The notes beneath the pieces were generated by a model. The model saw nothing but the letters and a program-made list of their open reading frames with translations. It had not been told where the DNA came from and ran no database searches. Position numbers and translations under genes: made by a program. From contig NZ_MKTR01000034.1 of the NCBI RefSeq assembly GCF_001898325.1, positions 124,001 through 188,000 of the forward strand: DNA of 64,000 bases, given 5' to 3'. The stretch's first letter is position 1. Each line of letters starts with the position of its first letter. This document shows positions 56,681 through 64,000 of this stretch, piece by piece. Source of the DNA: Microbacterium sp. 67-17. GTDB lineage: Bacteria; Actinomycetota; Actinomycetes; Actinomycetales; Microbacteriaceae.

Positions 56681-56749
56681 TGCTACCCAACTCCATCCGG
56701 AAACGGGAGCGACACGCTATTCAACTCCTACCTAGGAAGGAGGGTCACC

Positions 56750-57178
56750 ATGACCCCCACCGCCCCCGTCAACCTGCAGATTGTCATCAACGACACGATG
56801 TACACGGTCCACGACTCCGACCAGGAGGCAGCCGCTCTGCTGCGCCTCGCCGGCCGGGACCCCAGGGACTTCGATCTGTTCCTTCTGAAGAAGAATGGCG
56901 TCGAGGTGAAAGTCCGCGATAACCAGATCGTCAACCTGGAGGACGGCGATCGGTTCGTCGCACGCCAGAGCCTCCGCTTCACGATCGATGGTGAGACGTT
57001 CCGCAGCTACGACGATGACCAGGAGGCAGCCGCTCTGCTGCGCCTCGCCGGCCTGGACCCGGCCGCCTTCGACTTGGCCCGGGTCGGAAACCCCACCCCG
57101 TTCCCGGACGACGAGATCGTGGAGATCGTTGACGGTGACGAGTTCGTCACCGTCAAGCACGTGGGCGGTGTCGCGTGA
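56750..57178 (+). CDS. Tandem ubiquitin-like (multiubiquitin) protein
   Basis: 142 residues with two beta-grasp repeats of the multiubiquitin type: about residues 8-72 and 74-138. Each has the internal DQEAAALLRLAG motif and a strand-rich DGDxFV end. The last residues are VKHVGG-VA, with Gly139-Gly140 two residues from the C-terminus, so a protease must trim VA before adenylation by an E1. The strong AAGGAGG site (56737-56743) fixes ATG 56750. The two halves share 37 identical bases (56819-56855 and 57017-57053), a sign of recent duplication or conversion. It is first of three coupled genes. Confidence 0.88.
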   Translation: MTPTAPVNLQIVINDTMYTVHDSDQEAAALLRLAGRDPRDFDLFLLKKNGVEVKVRDNQIVNLEDGDRFVARQSLRFTIDGETFRSYDDDQEAAALLRLAGLDPAAFDLARVGNPTPFPDDEIVEIVDGDEFVTVKHVGGVA

Positions 57179-57555
57179 CGGATCCAACTGACCTGTCGGC
57201 GGCAGCTCAGAGGTTCATGGCCGACATGACCGTTGCCGGCGCGCCGGCGCGTGCCGACGGCCCTCGCATCCTGTACGACATTGTCGCGATCGGTGGCGCC
57301 TTCGCCGGTAAGACAATCACGACCGGTGTCAGCATCTCCGAAGTACAGAGCTGGCCGGCTGTACCGCCCCATTGGATCCACCTGCCGATGGAGGTCCAGT
57401 TCACGCAGACCAACATGGACGACACGGACTGCGCGCCGGGCTACAAGAGGCATTCGCGCGACTACAGCTACACCGATACCTCGATCCATCCCGCACGCGC
57501 ATGGCTGAGCCACGTCCGCGGGTTCATCTCGATCGCGATCGCCGAGGCGGCCTGA
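57175..57555 (+). CDS. E2-like ubiquitin-conjugating fold protein
   Basis: 126 residues, recognised mainly from context as the bacterial E2-like (Prok-E2 E-type) partner that accompanies multiubiquitin and E1-JAB genes. It has one cysteine, Cys86 in NMDDTDCAPGY, the probable thioester site; histidines at 93, 105 (SIHPARAW) and 113 follow it, as in bacterial E2 families with a His after the Cys. The N-terminal VAIGGAFAGKTITTGVSI and HWIHLPMEV are strand-like. GTG 57175 overlaps the previous stop by 4 bp. Confidence 0.75.
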   Translation: MTDPTDLSAAAQRFMADMTVAGAPARADGPRILYDIVAIGGAFAGKTITTGVSISEVQSWPAVPPHWIHLPMEVQFTQTNMDDTDCAPGYKRHSRDYSYTDTSIHPARAWLSHVRGFISIAIAEAA

Positions 57556-57556
57556 C

Positions 57557-59035
57557 ATGCGCTACTCCGTGGCAATGAGCGGCGAAACCGAAGCCGTGAT
57601 GCGCGACCATCTGCTGCGGGAGGACGGACAAGAGGATGTCCTCATTGCGACCTACGTCCTCTCCACAGGCATCGAACGTACTACAGCCCTGATCCGATCG
57701 GTCATCCTCCCTCGCGACGGCGAGCGACATGTCCACGGCAACGCCTCATTCACCAGCGCCTACGTCCTCCGCGCCGCGCACGAAGCACGCCTCGCCGGGC
57801 ACGGACTGGTGCTCCTGCACTCCCACCCCGGTGGCAGTGGCTGGCAACAGCTCTCGCTCACGGACCGCGAAACCGAGTCAGAGTACGAACGAGTAGCCCG
57901 CTCCGCCACGAAGATGCCGATGCTCGGGATGACACTCGGCGGCAAGGACACCGCATGGTCAGCGAGGTTCTGGTTCAACAGGAGCGAACCGACCTGGGCG
58001 GAGTCCGTCCGCTCGGTCTCGCCCACACTCGCCGTCACGTGGAACGAGGAACTCCGCCCCGTGCCCAGTATCACCAGGTCGCAGGAGCGAACGGTGTCCT
58101 CCTGGGGGGATCGCGCCCAGGGCGAGATCGTACGACTCCGCGTTCTCGTAGTGGGAGGTGGCAGCGTCGGCCTGGACGTCGCTCAGCGGCTCGCCGCGAC
58201 CGGACTTATCACAGTTGGTGTCATGGACTACGACTCCGTCGAACCCCGAAACCTCGACAGGATGATCGGCGCCACCCGGCTCGACGCCGCACTCGGCCGC
58301 GCCAAAGTCGACGTCGCAGCTCGACTGATGGCAACTGCCGCGACCGCCGACACCATCGAGATCCGACGCCATGAGGTCAGCATCACTGATCCCGTCGGAG
58401 TCCGCATCGCCTTGGACTACGACGTGATTTTTTCCTGCGTGGACACGCCGTGGCCGCGGGCCGTACTCAATGGGATCGCATACGCCGACCTCATACCCGT
58501 CATCGACGGAGGTATCGCCCTGACCACGTTCTCGGACGGGCGCATGCGTAACGGGATCTGGCGCACGCACGCGCTCACTCCTGGCAGGCCCTGTATGGCC
58601 TGCCTCGGTCAGCTCGTCGCGGGTGACGTGTCCTTGGACAAGCTCGGGCTCCTGGAAGACCCCAAGTACATCGAGGGCGCCAACGGCGAAGCGCCGTCGC
58701 ACCAAAATGTCGCGGCCCTATCGGCGAGCGTCAGTGCCTCACTCCTCGCCCAGTTCGTCAGCCTGGTCGCCCATCCGGGCGGCCGGGGTGTGCCGGTGCC
58801 GTTGCACTACGTAATCTCGACGCACACCCTCATGCACTCCACGGCGTCCTGCGGGCCCTACTGTGCGTACGAGAACGCAACAGCGACAGGTGACCACCGG
58901 ATTCCAATTGCGGAGCACCGCGTCGATTGGCGAGAAGAAGTCGAGGCGCGCAAGACCAAGAGGCGGCCGATCCGTCTCGTGGCCCTCGCGGTCATTGAGA
59001 GTCTCCTCCACCGGTTTGTCACTCGCATTCGGTAG
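57557..59035 (+). CDS. JAB deubiquitinase-E1 (ThiF) fusion
   Basis: 492 residues. Residues 1-150 are a JAB/JAMM metalloprotease: H88-S-H90-P and S100-L-T-D103 form the metal motif HxHP...SxxD, with 9 rather than 7 residues between His and Ser. Residues 190-440 are a ThiF/E1 adenylation domain: Rossmann VVGGGSVGLDVAQRL, then MDYDSVEPRNLDRM with the nucleotide Asp and Arg, and zinc-type cysteine pairs CMAC (346-349) and CGPYC (432-436). It would trim the ubiquitin-like protein, activate it, and possibly deconjugate it. The start is 1 bp after the E2 stop. Confidence 0.9.
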   Translation: MRYSVAMSGETEAVMRDHLLREDGQEDVLIATYVLSTGIERTTALIRSVILPRDGERHVHGNASFTSAYVLRAAHEARLAGHGLVLLHSHPGGSGWQQLSLTDRETESEYERVARSATKMPMLGMTLGGKDTAWSARFWFNRSEPTWAESVRSVSPTLAVTWNEELRPVPSITRSQERTVSSWGDRAQGEIVRLRVLVVGGGSVGLDVAQRLAATGLITVGVMDYDSVEPRNLDRMIGATRLDAALGRAKVDVAARLMATAATADTIEIRRHEVSITDPVGVRIALDYDVIFSCVDTPWPRAVLNGIAYADLIPVIDGGIALTTFSDGRMRNGIWRTHALTPGRPCMACLGQLVAGDVSLDKLGLLEDPKYIEGANGEAPSHQNVAALSASVSASLLAQFVSLVAHPGGRGVPVPLHYVISTHTLMHSTASCGPYCAYENATATGDHRIPIAEHRVDWREEVEARKTKRRPIRLVALAVIESLLHRFVTRIR

Positions 59036-59176
59036 CTCGTTCTCTGACGACCGCACCGTCCGGGTGCGGACCGAACGCGCCCTCACCTGGCGATGCGCAT
59101 GCGGATCGCCAGGAGTGACTTTGTGCCTCGCGCGGGCGTAGACTGCTCGGCTCCTCGTGCGGAAAGGCCATCGAAA

Positions 59177-59428
59177 ATGACGGATCTTACTCATTTGCTG
59201 CCTGAAGAGCCGGAAGCGGCAGTTCAGTGGACGAGCATCTCTGGGTACACATACCGATTCACGAACGTGGGACCTGGTCGGTGGATCGTCCATCGTCGAG
59301 ACGACCACGACTTTGAAGCGCGCCTGAGCCGCGCAGATGGACTATTCGATTTCTGGACCGAGCGCGGGAACCCCAGTTTCACCGCTACATCCATCTCGCT
59401 GGGAGAGGTCTTGTCGAAGTTCCTCTGA
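59177..59428 (+). CDS. Hypothetical protein, 83 aa
   Basis: Unrecognised acidic-to-neutral small protein, start ATG 59177 with GGAAAGG upstream. Strand-rich pattern (AVQWTSISGYTYRFTNVGPGRWIVHRRDD, then FEARLSRADGLFDFW). Size and composition resemble immunity-type proteins, but no family can be named. A decayed DUF6228-like fragment begins 28 bp downstream, and an intact relative lies at 63.4 kb. Confidence 0.5.
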   Translation: MTDLTHLLPEEPEAAVQWTSISGYTYRFTNVGPGRWIVHRRDDHDFEARLSRADGLFDFWTERGNPSFTATSISLGEVLSKFL

Positions 59429-59456
59429 GCGACCGCGGCGTTGCGCGGGATAGGTC

Positions 59457-59635
59457 TGCTGACCTTGGTCGCAGAACACCGCGGTGCCGTCATTGGGCTG
59501 AAGGCAACGCTCCAGTGACAGACATCTGAGCGCGGTAGCGACGAGTGGAATGTGCGAGGCCTACTCGCCATCGAACCGGGCCAAGGGCAAACGCGGACCT
59601 GCCAGGATGTCGCGGCGTTCGCACTTCGAGCCTGA
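59457..59635 (+). pseudogene. 3' remnant of a DUF6228-like gene
   Basis: These 179 bases align nearly full-length with 63598-63774, the 3' part of the intact DUF6228-like gene. Matching blocks include TTGGTCGCAGAACACCGCGG, AGCGACGAGTGGA, ATCGAACCGGGC and the ending GCCTGA. The remnant carries a TGA within the aligned frame after the CTCCAG/CTACAG position and lacks any 5' end. It is a truncated duplicate. The rest of 59429-59713 shows nothing else. Confidence 0.75.
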
Positions 59636-59713
59636 GCCACCGGTCGCACGGATGCGGGCGCAATCATCGCCAACTCACGCGACGCAGGCCGAAACCGTCG
59701 ATAGCGTTTCGCT

Positions 59714-59983
59714 ATGGCGGTTAGCGACTGGGCGAGAGGGCTGTACGTTGCCGGCGCCCTGCTCGCAATCATTGGACCGGCGATCGCCGCTGCGCGAGCC
59801 CGGCGGCGACATACGGCGATCCGTGACGATGACCGCGTCGGCACCTGGTCCGATCCCGCGCTCGATCCCGACGAGATCCGGGCTGCGGCGCGGCGTGATG
59901 CGTGGTGGGGGGTAGCCGAGTTCAGCCTCGTCGGCCTCGGCGTGGTTTCCGGTATGGTCGCCAGCCTTCTTCTCGTCCCCTGA
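59714..59983 (+). CDS. Small membrane protein, 89 aa
   Basis: Two transmembrane helices (residues about 7-26, GLYVAGALLAIIGPAIAAA, and 69-87, FSLVGLGVVSGMVASLLLV) around a charged 40-residue cytoplasmic loop with DDDRVGTWSDPALDPDEIR. No family recognised. It stands alone between the DUF6228 remnant and the Abi gene. Confidence 0.55.
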   Translation: MAVSDWARGLYVAGALLAIIGPAIAAARARRRHTAIRDDDRVGTWSDPALDPDEIRAAARRDAWWGVAEFSLVGLGVVSGMVASLLLVP

Positions 59984-60225
59984 ACTGCTGTCACCCGGCC
60001 CGCGCGAGGGTCGACATTCGGTCCCGGATCTCCCGTAGCCACTGTCGCATCGCCGACCTCGCTGCTAACTCAGGTCGGCCGCGGCACCTCCCCCGCCATC
60101 CGATGCTCCCGATCGTGGATCGGTTGTGGCCCTCACGGTTCCTGACCTCGGACGGGTGCGGTCGGCACTGCGGCGTCTGGGAGTTGTCCACAGATACGGC
60201 GACGGAACTGGAGAATACGCACGCT

Positions 60226-60298
60226 TGTGTGTAGTTTGGTCTCATACACACCGGCCCCTCTTCCGACTCACTGAGTTGGTAAGGGCCGGTTTTCTTTT
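60226..60298 (+). ncRNA. Candidate structured RNA with intrinsic terminator upstream of Abi gene
   Basis: The 334-bp gap before the Abi gene ends in two hairpins. The first is GTGTGTA (60227-60233) with TACACAC (60245-60251). The second is ACCGGCCC (60250-60257) with GGGCCGGT (60283-60290), enclosing a nested CCGACTC/GAGTTGG stem, and is followed by TTTTCTTTT (60290-60298). This is an intrinsic terminator 20 bp before the Abi start, so it ends a separate short RNA or attenuates abi. Abi/HEPN loci of the AbiF type are known to carry an upstream ncRNA antitoxin. The 5' end is undefined; 59984-60225 shows no other feature. Confidence 0.5.
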
Positions 60299-60317
60299 GC
60301 CTCGATAGAGTCGCGGG

Positions 60318-61349
60318 GTGCAGCCCTACCAGAAGCCCTTCCTGACGATCCGTCAGCAGATCGCGCACCTGGAGTCGAAGGGCTTGGACTGCGGCGATCA
60401 CGCGCTCGCTGCTGAATGCCTGCACGACCTGGGCTACTACCGACTCACCGCCTACACGTACCCATTCAGACGATTGCTCGGGCCGTCGGAACATCGCGAC
60501 ACACCTTTGCAGTTCCGTGCGGACGAGTATGTCGTCGGGGCGAGGATCGCCGACGGCGTCGCTCTCGCGAGGTTCGATGCCGGCGTCCGCGACAAGGTCT
60601 TCGACGGAATTACGATGCTGGAACTCAGCCTTCGCTTCCAGGTCGCCCATGTGCTCGGTCGACATGATCCTTTCGGGCACACAGACCGCGCAGCTCTTGA
60701 CGCGCGAGCGTGCGACTCGCCGCCGCCGGAGCCTCTCCGCCACAAGTTCGCCTCCGAGTTCGACTACTGGCTTGAAAGTTACAAAAGGCTGGTGGACAGG
60801 GCGAGGAGCGAGGACTATATCCAGCACACACAAGCGAAGTACTCGTCCGAGATACCGATCTGGATCGCGGTCGAGACCTTCGACTTCGGGGGCCTCACCC
60901 GTCTTTACGGGCTCCTCATGCGTAGCGATCAGAACACGATTGCGAGGAGGTTTGGGGTAACCGACGGTCGACAGTTCCATCGATGGCTCATTGGCCTTGG
61001 AGTGGTGCGCAACCACTGCGCGCACCACAACCGACTCTGGAACCGGCGCCTGTCAACGACTCTTGCGGCGGTGCCACCCGCAATCGTCACGAGTAGACTG
61101 CACCACCTCTCGGCCGTCACTGAGCGCTCGAAGTTGTACTCGTGGATGGCTGTGCTTGGCTACAGTCTCCGCAACTACAACGACACCTCGAACTGGCATC
61201 GAACATTCAAGACGCAAATGTCGAAGTTCCCCGCTGGCCTCTCCGTCACGCCGGAACGAGACATGGGGTTTCCTGTGGGGTGGCAGACGCAGAACCTTTG
61301 GGCTTCGCCGCCCACAGCAGTGAGGACCCTTCCGACACCGGTGGAATAG
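60318..61349 (+). CDS. Abi-like (AbiD/AbiF, Abi_2) HEPN protein
   Basis: 343 residues of the Abi_2 group of abortive-infection proteins. N-terminal QQIAHLESKGL and the family motif LGYYRLTAYTYPFR are clear. Two HEPN-type RNase motifs RxxxxH are present: R106-H111 (RFQVAH) and R231-H236 (RNHCAH). HEPN Abi proteins cleave RNA on phage infection and are proposed relatives of Cas13. The start is GTG 60318, 20 bp after a structured RNA/terminator. It is monocistronic. Confidence 0.88.
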   Translation: MQPYQKPFLTIRQQIAHLESKGLDCGDHALAAECLHDLGYYRLTAYTYPFRRLLGPSEHRDTPLQFRADEYVVGARIADGVALARFDAGVRDKVFDGITMLELSLRFQVAHVLGRHDPFGHTDRAALDARACDSPPPEPLRHKFASEFDYWLESYKRLVDRARSEDYIQHTQAKYSSEIPIWIAVETFDFGGLTRLYGLLMRSDQNTIARRFGVTDGRQFHRWLIGLGVVRNHCAHHNRLWNRRLSTTLAAVPPAIVTSRLHHLSAVTERSKLYSWMAVLGYSLRNYNDTSNWHRTFKTQMSKFPAGLSVTPERDMGFPVGWQTQNLWASPPTAVRTLPTPVE

Positions 61350-61422
61350 GGCGCGATGAGTAGGTCGGCGCGACGCCTGCGTGTGAGTGGCGAGCAGTCT
61401 CCGCGCCCCGCCATAAGTGCGC

Positions 61423-61717
61423 TCAGTCGCCGGTGTACACGAACGGCGACGCGCGCGGAGTCCTCTCCTCGAAGGTGCCAGCGGTTCCGCAGCGCGCCGG
61501 GGTGGGCGACGGCGTCCCCGGTGCCGAGTTCCCAGATCCCGAGGCCTTCGATCTCCAGCGTGATGGCGCCTTCGATGACGTAGTGGATGACTTCGCCGTC
61601 CGTCGAGAACCAGTCCCCGACCTGCTCGCCGGGACGGATGACGTACTCCTGCAGCGAGGTCTCACCGGCGTGGATGACGCGGGTGTGGGCGGTGTCGGAC
61701 GCCTCCGAGACTGGCAC
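61423..61717 (-). pseudogene. Frameshifted cupin gene
   Basis: About 95 residues of a cupin: YVIRPGEQVGDWFSTDGEV, IHYVIEGAITLEIEG, LGTGDAVAHPGALRNRWHLRG. Just after EDSARVA the frame runs into a long Arg-rich tail with no family look, whereas a one-base shift near 61438 restores FVYTGD and a stop at 61423, a typical cupin end. No good start is seen (GTG 61717; the frame extends to a TAG further up). A decayed gene between the Abi and AbiE genes. The rest of 61350-61830 holds the AbiE promoter. Confidence 0.55.
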
Positions 61718-61792
61718 CCACGTGGCATCCGCGACCCGCGAGACGTGCGCGACCTCAAAGAGCGAGTTTACTAAGCATAAATATACAAAATA

Positions 61793-61819
61793 CGTATACT
61801 CAGACTAAGTAAGTATACG
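61793..61819. promoter_or_regulatory. AbiE promoter/operator region
   Basis: CGTATACT (61793-61800) and AGTATACG (61812-61819) are perfect inverted arms 11 bp apart in a strongly AT-rich patch (61769-61820), 12 bp before the antitoxin start. AbiEi antitoxins repress their own operon by binding such inverted repeats. The GTATAC cores may double as -10 elements. Confidence 0.65.
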
Positions 61820-61830
61820 GAAGAGTGCGA

Positions 61831-62487
61831 ATGGCCACCCACATCGACCTGCTTCGCGCGATCGAGCGTGCGCCGATGCGCACCGCTCGGCACGCCGATC
61901 TACGCGGTCTCGGCACCAATGTGTGGCGCACCCTCGACGGGCTCATAGAACAGGGCGCGGTGACCCGGCTCGCCCATGGCGTGTACACGGTGCCGCCCGA
62001 CGGCGCCGACGGTCGTACCTGGAAGCCGACACTGGAGGCTGCCGGCCTCGCGGTAGCGACCGTGAGGTTCGGGAACCGGAACGCGGTGCTCATGGGTATC
62101 GGCGCGGCCAGATACTGGGCGGCGATCCCGCGGGCGATCGGAGCCACCACGGTCGCGGTGCCGAAGGCAGGGCAGGCCCCGGTTGAGCTCGAGCACGGCG
62201 GCATCCTTCATCTCGTCCCGCGGGACCTGCACAAGCTGCATGCGGGTCTCGAGCGGACTGAGCTTGGCGACGCGCTCGTGACCACCCCAGCGCAGACGGC
62301 GTATGACCTGCTGATGAAGCCGAAGCAGGGCGGCCTGCCTGAGGCGGCGCTCGCCGCTGCGCAGGATCTTCGCGGTCAGATCCGTGCCGCCGACCTCGCT
62401 CACGTGGTCGAACTCTGGGGGCGCGCCAACGCCCCGGTCCGGCAGATGCTGCGCGATCTGGAGAGGAACGAGGCCGCCGATGGCTGA
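61831..62487 (+). CDS. Type IV toxin-antitoxin AbiEi family antitoxin
   Basis: 218 residues. An N-terminal winged helix (LLRAIERAPMRTARHADLRGLGTNVWRTLDGLIEQGAVTRLAHGVYTV) and a C-terminal AbiEi domain. AbiEi antitoxins repress their promoter and counteract the AbiEii toxin without binding it. ATG 61831 follows GGAAGAG; GTG 61825 is an alternative. The end overlaps the toxin start by 8 bp. Confidence 0.9.
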   Translation: MATHIDLLRAIERAPMRTARHADLRGLGTNVWRTLDGLIEQGAVTRLAHGVYTVPPDGADGRTWKPTLEAAGLAVATVRFGNRNAVLMGIGAARYWAAIPRAIGATTVAVPKAGQAPVELEHGGILHLVPRDLHKLHAGLERTELGDALVTTPAQTAYDLLMKPKQGGLPEAALAAAQDLRGQIRAADLAHVVELWGRANAPVRQMLRDLERNEAADG

Positions 62488-63259
62488 GCAGCCACCTGTG
62501 AGAGGCGTTCTGGACCCGGCAGAGCGGGACGCGGTGATGGCGCGATTTGGAGTCTCGCCCGTGCAGGTCGCTCGCGACCACGTCATTTCGCACGCGCTCG
62601 CCGCGATCGCCAGCCTCGGCACCGACCGCATCGTCTTCTTCGGCGGCACGGCGCTCTCTCGAACGCTGCTGCCAGACCTCCGGCTCTCTGAGGACATCGA
62701 CCTCATCGCCCTCGGCGACCGGCCTGAGATCGGCGCGGCGATTCAGGAGGCGATCGAGCGGCAGTTCCTGCGCAGCTTCGGTCATCCGACCTTCACTCCG
62801 CCGCTGGCTGATGCGCGGCATCCTGACCCATCGGTGCTCGCTGTCGGTGGGGTTCGCATCCAGATCCAGCTGCTCTCTGGAACTGGATATCCGGCGTGGC
62901 CCACGGAGGTCGCCGACATCGAGCAGCGTTACAGCGATGCGCCGGCCGCGCGACTGCGTGTGCCGACCCCGGCGGCGTTCGTGGCGGCGAAGCTCGCCGC
63001 CTGGACCGACAGGCATGCGCCTCGCGACCTCTACGACCTGTGGGCGCTCGCCAAAGCCGGTCACATCACCGATGAAGCGGCCCGGCTGTATGGGCGGTAC
63101 GGGCAGTACACAGATGTTGCGAAGGTGTCGTTCGCCGAGGTGCCCACGGACGCCGCGTGGCGAGATGCTCTGGAACGCCAGGGGATCATTGCGGTGGGTC
63201 CCGTGGAGGCGGCGCGCGTCGTGCGCGATGCCATCGCGGCGCTAAAGGGCGGCACGTAG
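62480..63259 (+). CDS. AbiEii/AbiGii nucleotidyltransferase toxin
   Basis: 259 residues. Nucleotidyltransferase-fold toxin: motif I FFGGTALSRTLL, motif II LRLSEDIDLIALG (DxD-like acidic residues), and later DLYDLWALAKAGHI. AbiEii toxins transfer nucleotides and arrest growth reversibly. ATG 62480 overlaps the antitoxin stop, so the pair is coupled. Together they form a stabilising or phage-defence module. Confidence 0.92.
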   Translation: MAEQPPVRGVLDPAERDAVMARFGVSPVQVARDHVISHALAAIASLGTDRIVFFGGTALSRTLLPDLRLSEDIDLIALGDRPEIGAAIQEAIERQFLRSFGHPTFTPPLADARHPDPSVLAVGGVRIQIQLLSGTGYPAWPTEVADIEQRYSDAPAARLRVPTPAAFVAAKLAAWTDRHAPRDLYDLWALAKAGHITDEAARLYGRYGQYTDVAKVSFAEVPTDAAWRDALERQGIIAVGPVEAARVVRDAIAALKGGT

Positions 63260-63363
63260 GATCCGGACGATGATCACGAGCGTCCAGGCCCAGTACATCG
63301 ACCGCGCTGACGCTTGGGAACAGTTGAATGCGTGACTCGCTCGATGGGTGCAACACTCGATCC

Positions 63364-63774
63364 ATGCAACAGGCGCGCATCGGGGGTGGGTCCCGGTACC
63401 TCCTTCTGGCTCCCCCGAACCCTGGCCGCCCGACGCAAGCGCTCGCGACGCTCGTGCTTGGTGGTTTGAGCGCCAGCGTGCCGGTTGAGGAACACTATGG
63501 CGGGGGATTCAAGGATCTTGCCGGCTTCTTTGCATCCATGGGGAGGTCGTGGCGCGGTTGGCGCGGAAGGCGCACATGGGAGTCACTCGAGGGTGAGCTG
63601 GCTTTGGTCGCAGAACACCGCGGCGGTGTCATTGAGCTGAATGTGACGCTACAGAGGCAGGCGTTCGGGCGCGGCAGCGACGAGTGGACTGTACGAGGTC
63701 TGCTCACTATCGAACCGGGCGACGAACTCACGCGCGTCTGCCAGGATCTCGCGGCATTCGCACGTCCAGCCTGA
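63364..63774 (+). CDS. DUF6228 family protein
   Basis: 136 residues. Features fit DUF6228: FKDLAGFFASMGRSWRGWRGRRTWESLEGELALVAEHRGG, then VIELNVTLQRQAFG and EWTVRGLLTIEPGDEL. Function is not known; the family often lies near polymorphic-toxin or immunity genes. ATG 63364 is the first good start. A truncated relative lies at 59457-59635, so the locus has been duplicated. Confidence 0.7.
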   Translation: MQQARIGGGSRYLLLAPPNPGRPTQALATLVLGGLSASVPVEEHYGGGFKDLAGFFASMGRSWRGWRGRRTWESLEGELALVAEHRGGVIELNVTLQRQAFGRGSDEWTVRGLLTIEPGDELTRVCQDLAAFARPA

Positions 63775-64000
63775 GACACCCCTCTGCGCGAAAGTCGCCG
63801 AGCAGCGGCGGCGGTAGACATCCCGTCGATATTCGATGGACGATCTCGATGGCCAACCTGTTGTCTTCGATCCTGCAGAGCACACGGCGCTCGCCACGTC
63901 GCGCGGAGCACAGTGGCGCGAGCGTCTCACGCTGAGGCTTGCCCAGTCCCATCGGTTGTCGGCGAGCGGTCCGACGATCAACCCGACCCCATTGCGTGTC

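Noticed and set aside
59991..61028. 345-codon minus-strand frame opposite the Abi gene
   Set aside because: It is antisense to the HEPN motifs and Abi_2 signature; no domain is recognisable.
53751..64000. Integrase, att site or tRNA flanking the accessory region
   Set aside because: I looked for these and found none; island limits cannot be set from this window.

Overview
The window is high-GC actinobacterial DNA with many GTG starts, ATGA/GTGA gene overlaps, an extremely common word GGATGCCG/CGGCATCC, and typical actinobacterial families (SufU/SufS, DUF4395, DUF6153, PadR, F510_1955-type lipoprotein). I infer a member of the Microbacteriaceae, most likely Microbacterium or a close relative; no rRNA or tRNA is present to settle it.

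Layout. 1-26.6 kb is mostly core genome: a partial CPBP protease, a LuxR-type regulator, an AI-2E transporter, chorismate mutase, a GntR-controlled ABC exporter, purL, DUF4395, TerC, a DsbA-like lipoprotein, PadR, a metal-related DUF6153-DUF305-F510_1955 set, a beta-lactamase-fold hydrolase with its regulator, an ArsR-SRPBCC pair, sufS-sufU, an APC permease, a LacI/GH13 pair and apt.

26.8-46.8 kb is a purine and N-heterocycle salvage/degradation region. hpxO-uraH-uraD (minus strand) turn urate into allantoin. The divergent plus-strand operon allB, formamidase, AtzH-amidase, pucG, allC degrades allantoin. After a DUF559 gene come an amidohydrolase, a DksA-like protein, an XdhC protein, and an operon with a complete NMT1/THI5-type ABC importer, two adenosine-deaminase-like enzymes and an XRE-cupin regulator. 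47-53.8 kb holds a LysE exporter and a minus-strand catabolic set: aldehyde dehydrogenase, FMN monooxygenase, two-subunit TPP decarboxylase, GMC oxidoreductase.

53.9-63.8 kb is an accessory, defence-island-like region. Its centre is a compact ubiquitin-like conjugation operon (tandem ubiquitin-fold protein ending in GG-VA, E2-like protein, JAB-E1 fusion). It is divergent from a small gene plus an XRE-ImmA/IrrE gene, with paired operator-like repeats around the shared promoter. Next are an Abi/HEPN protein preceded by a structured, terminator-ended candidate ncRNA, an AbiEi/AbiEii toxin-antitoxin pair, an intact DUF6228-like gene and a decayed second copy of it, and a frameshifted cupin. No integrase, transposase or att site was seen.

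Over these regions lie two families of intergenic inverted repeats, each element exactly 59 bp. Family 1 has 12 copies in five arrays; family 2 has 4 copies in one array. Start-to-start spacing is 72-74 or 93-95 bp. They are found only between genes, mostly at convergent ends, and look like an undescribed REPIN-like or protein-binding repeat system. Bases 63775-64000 show nothing I can support.
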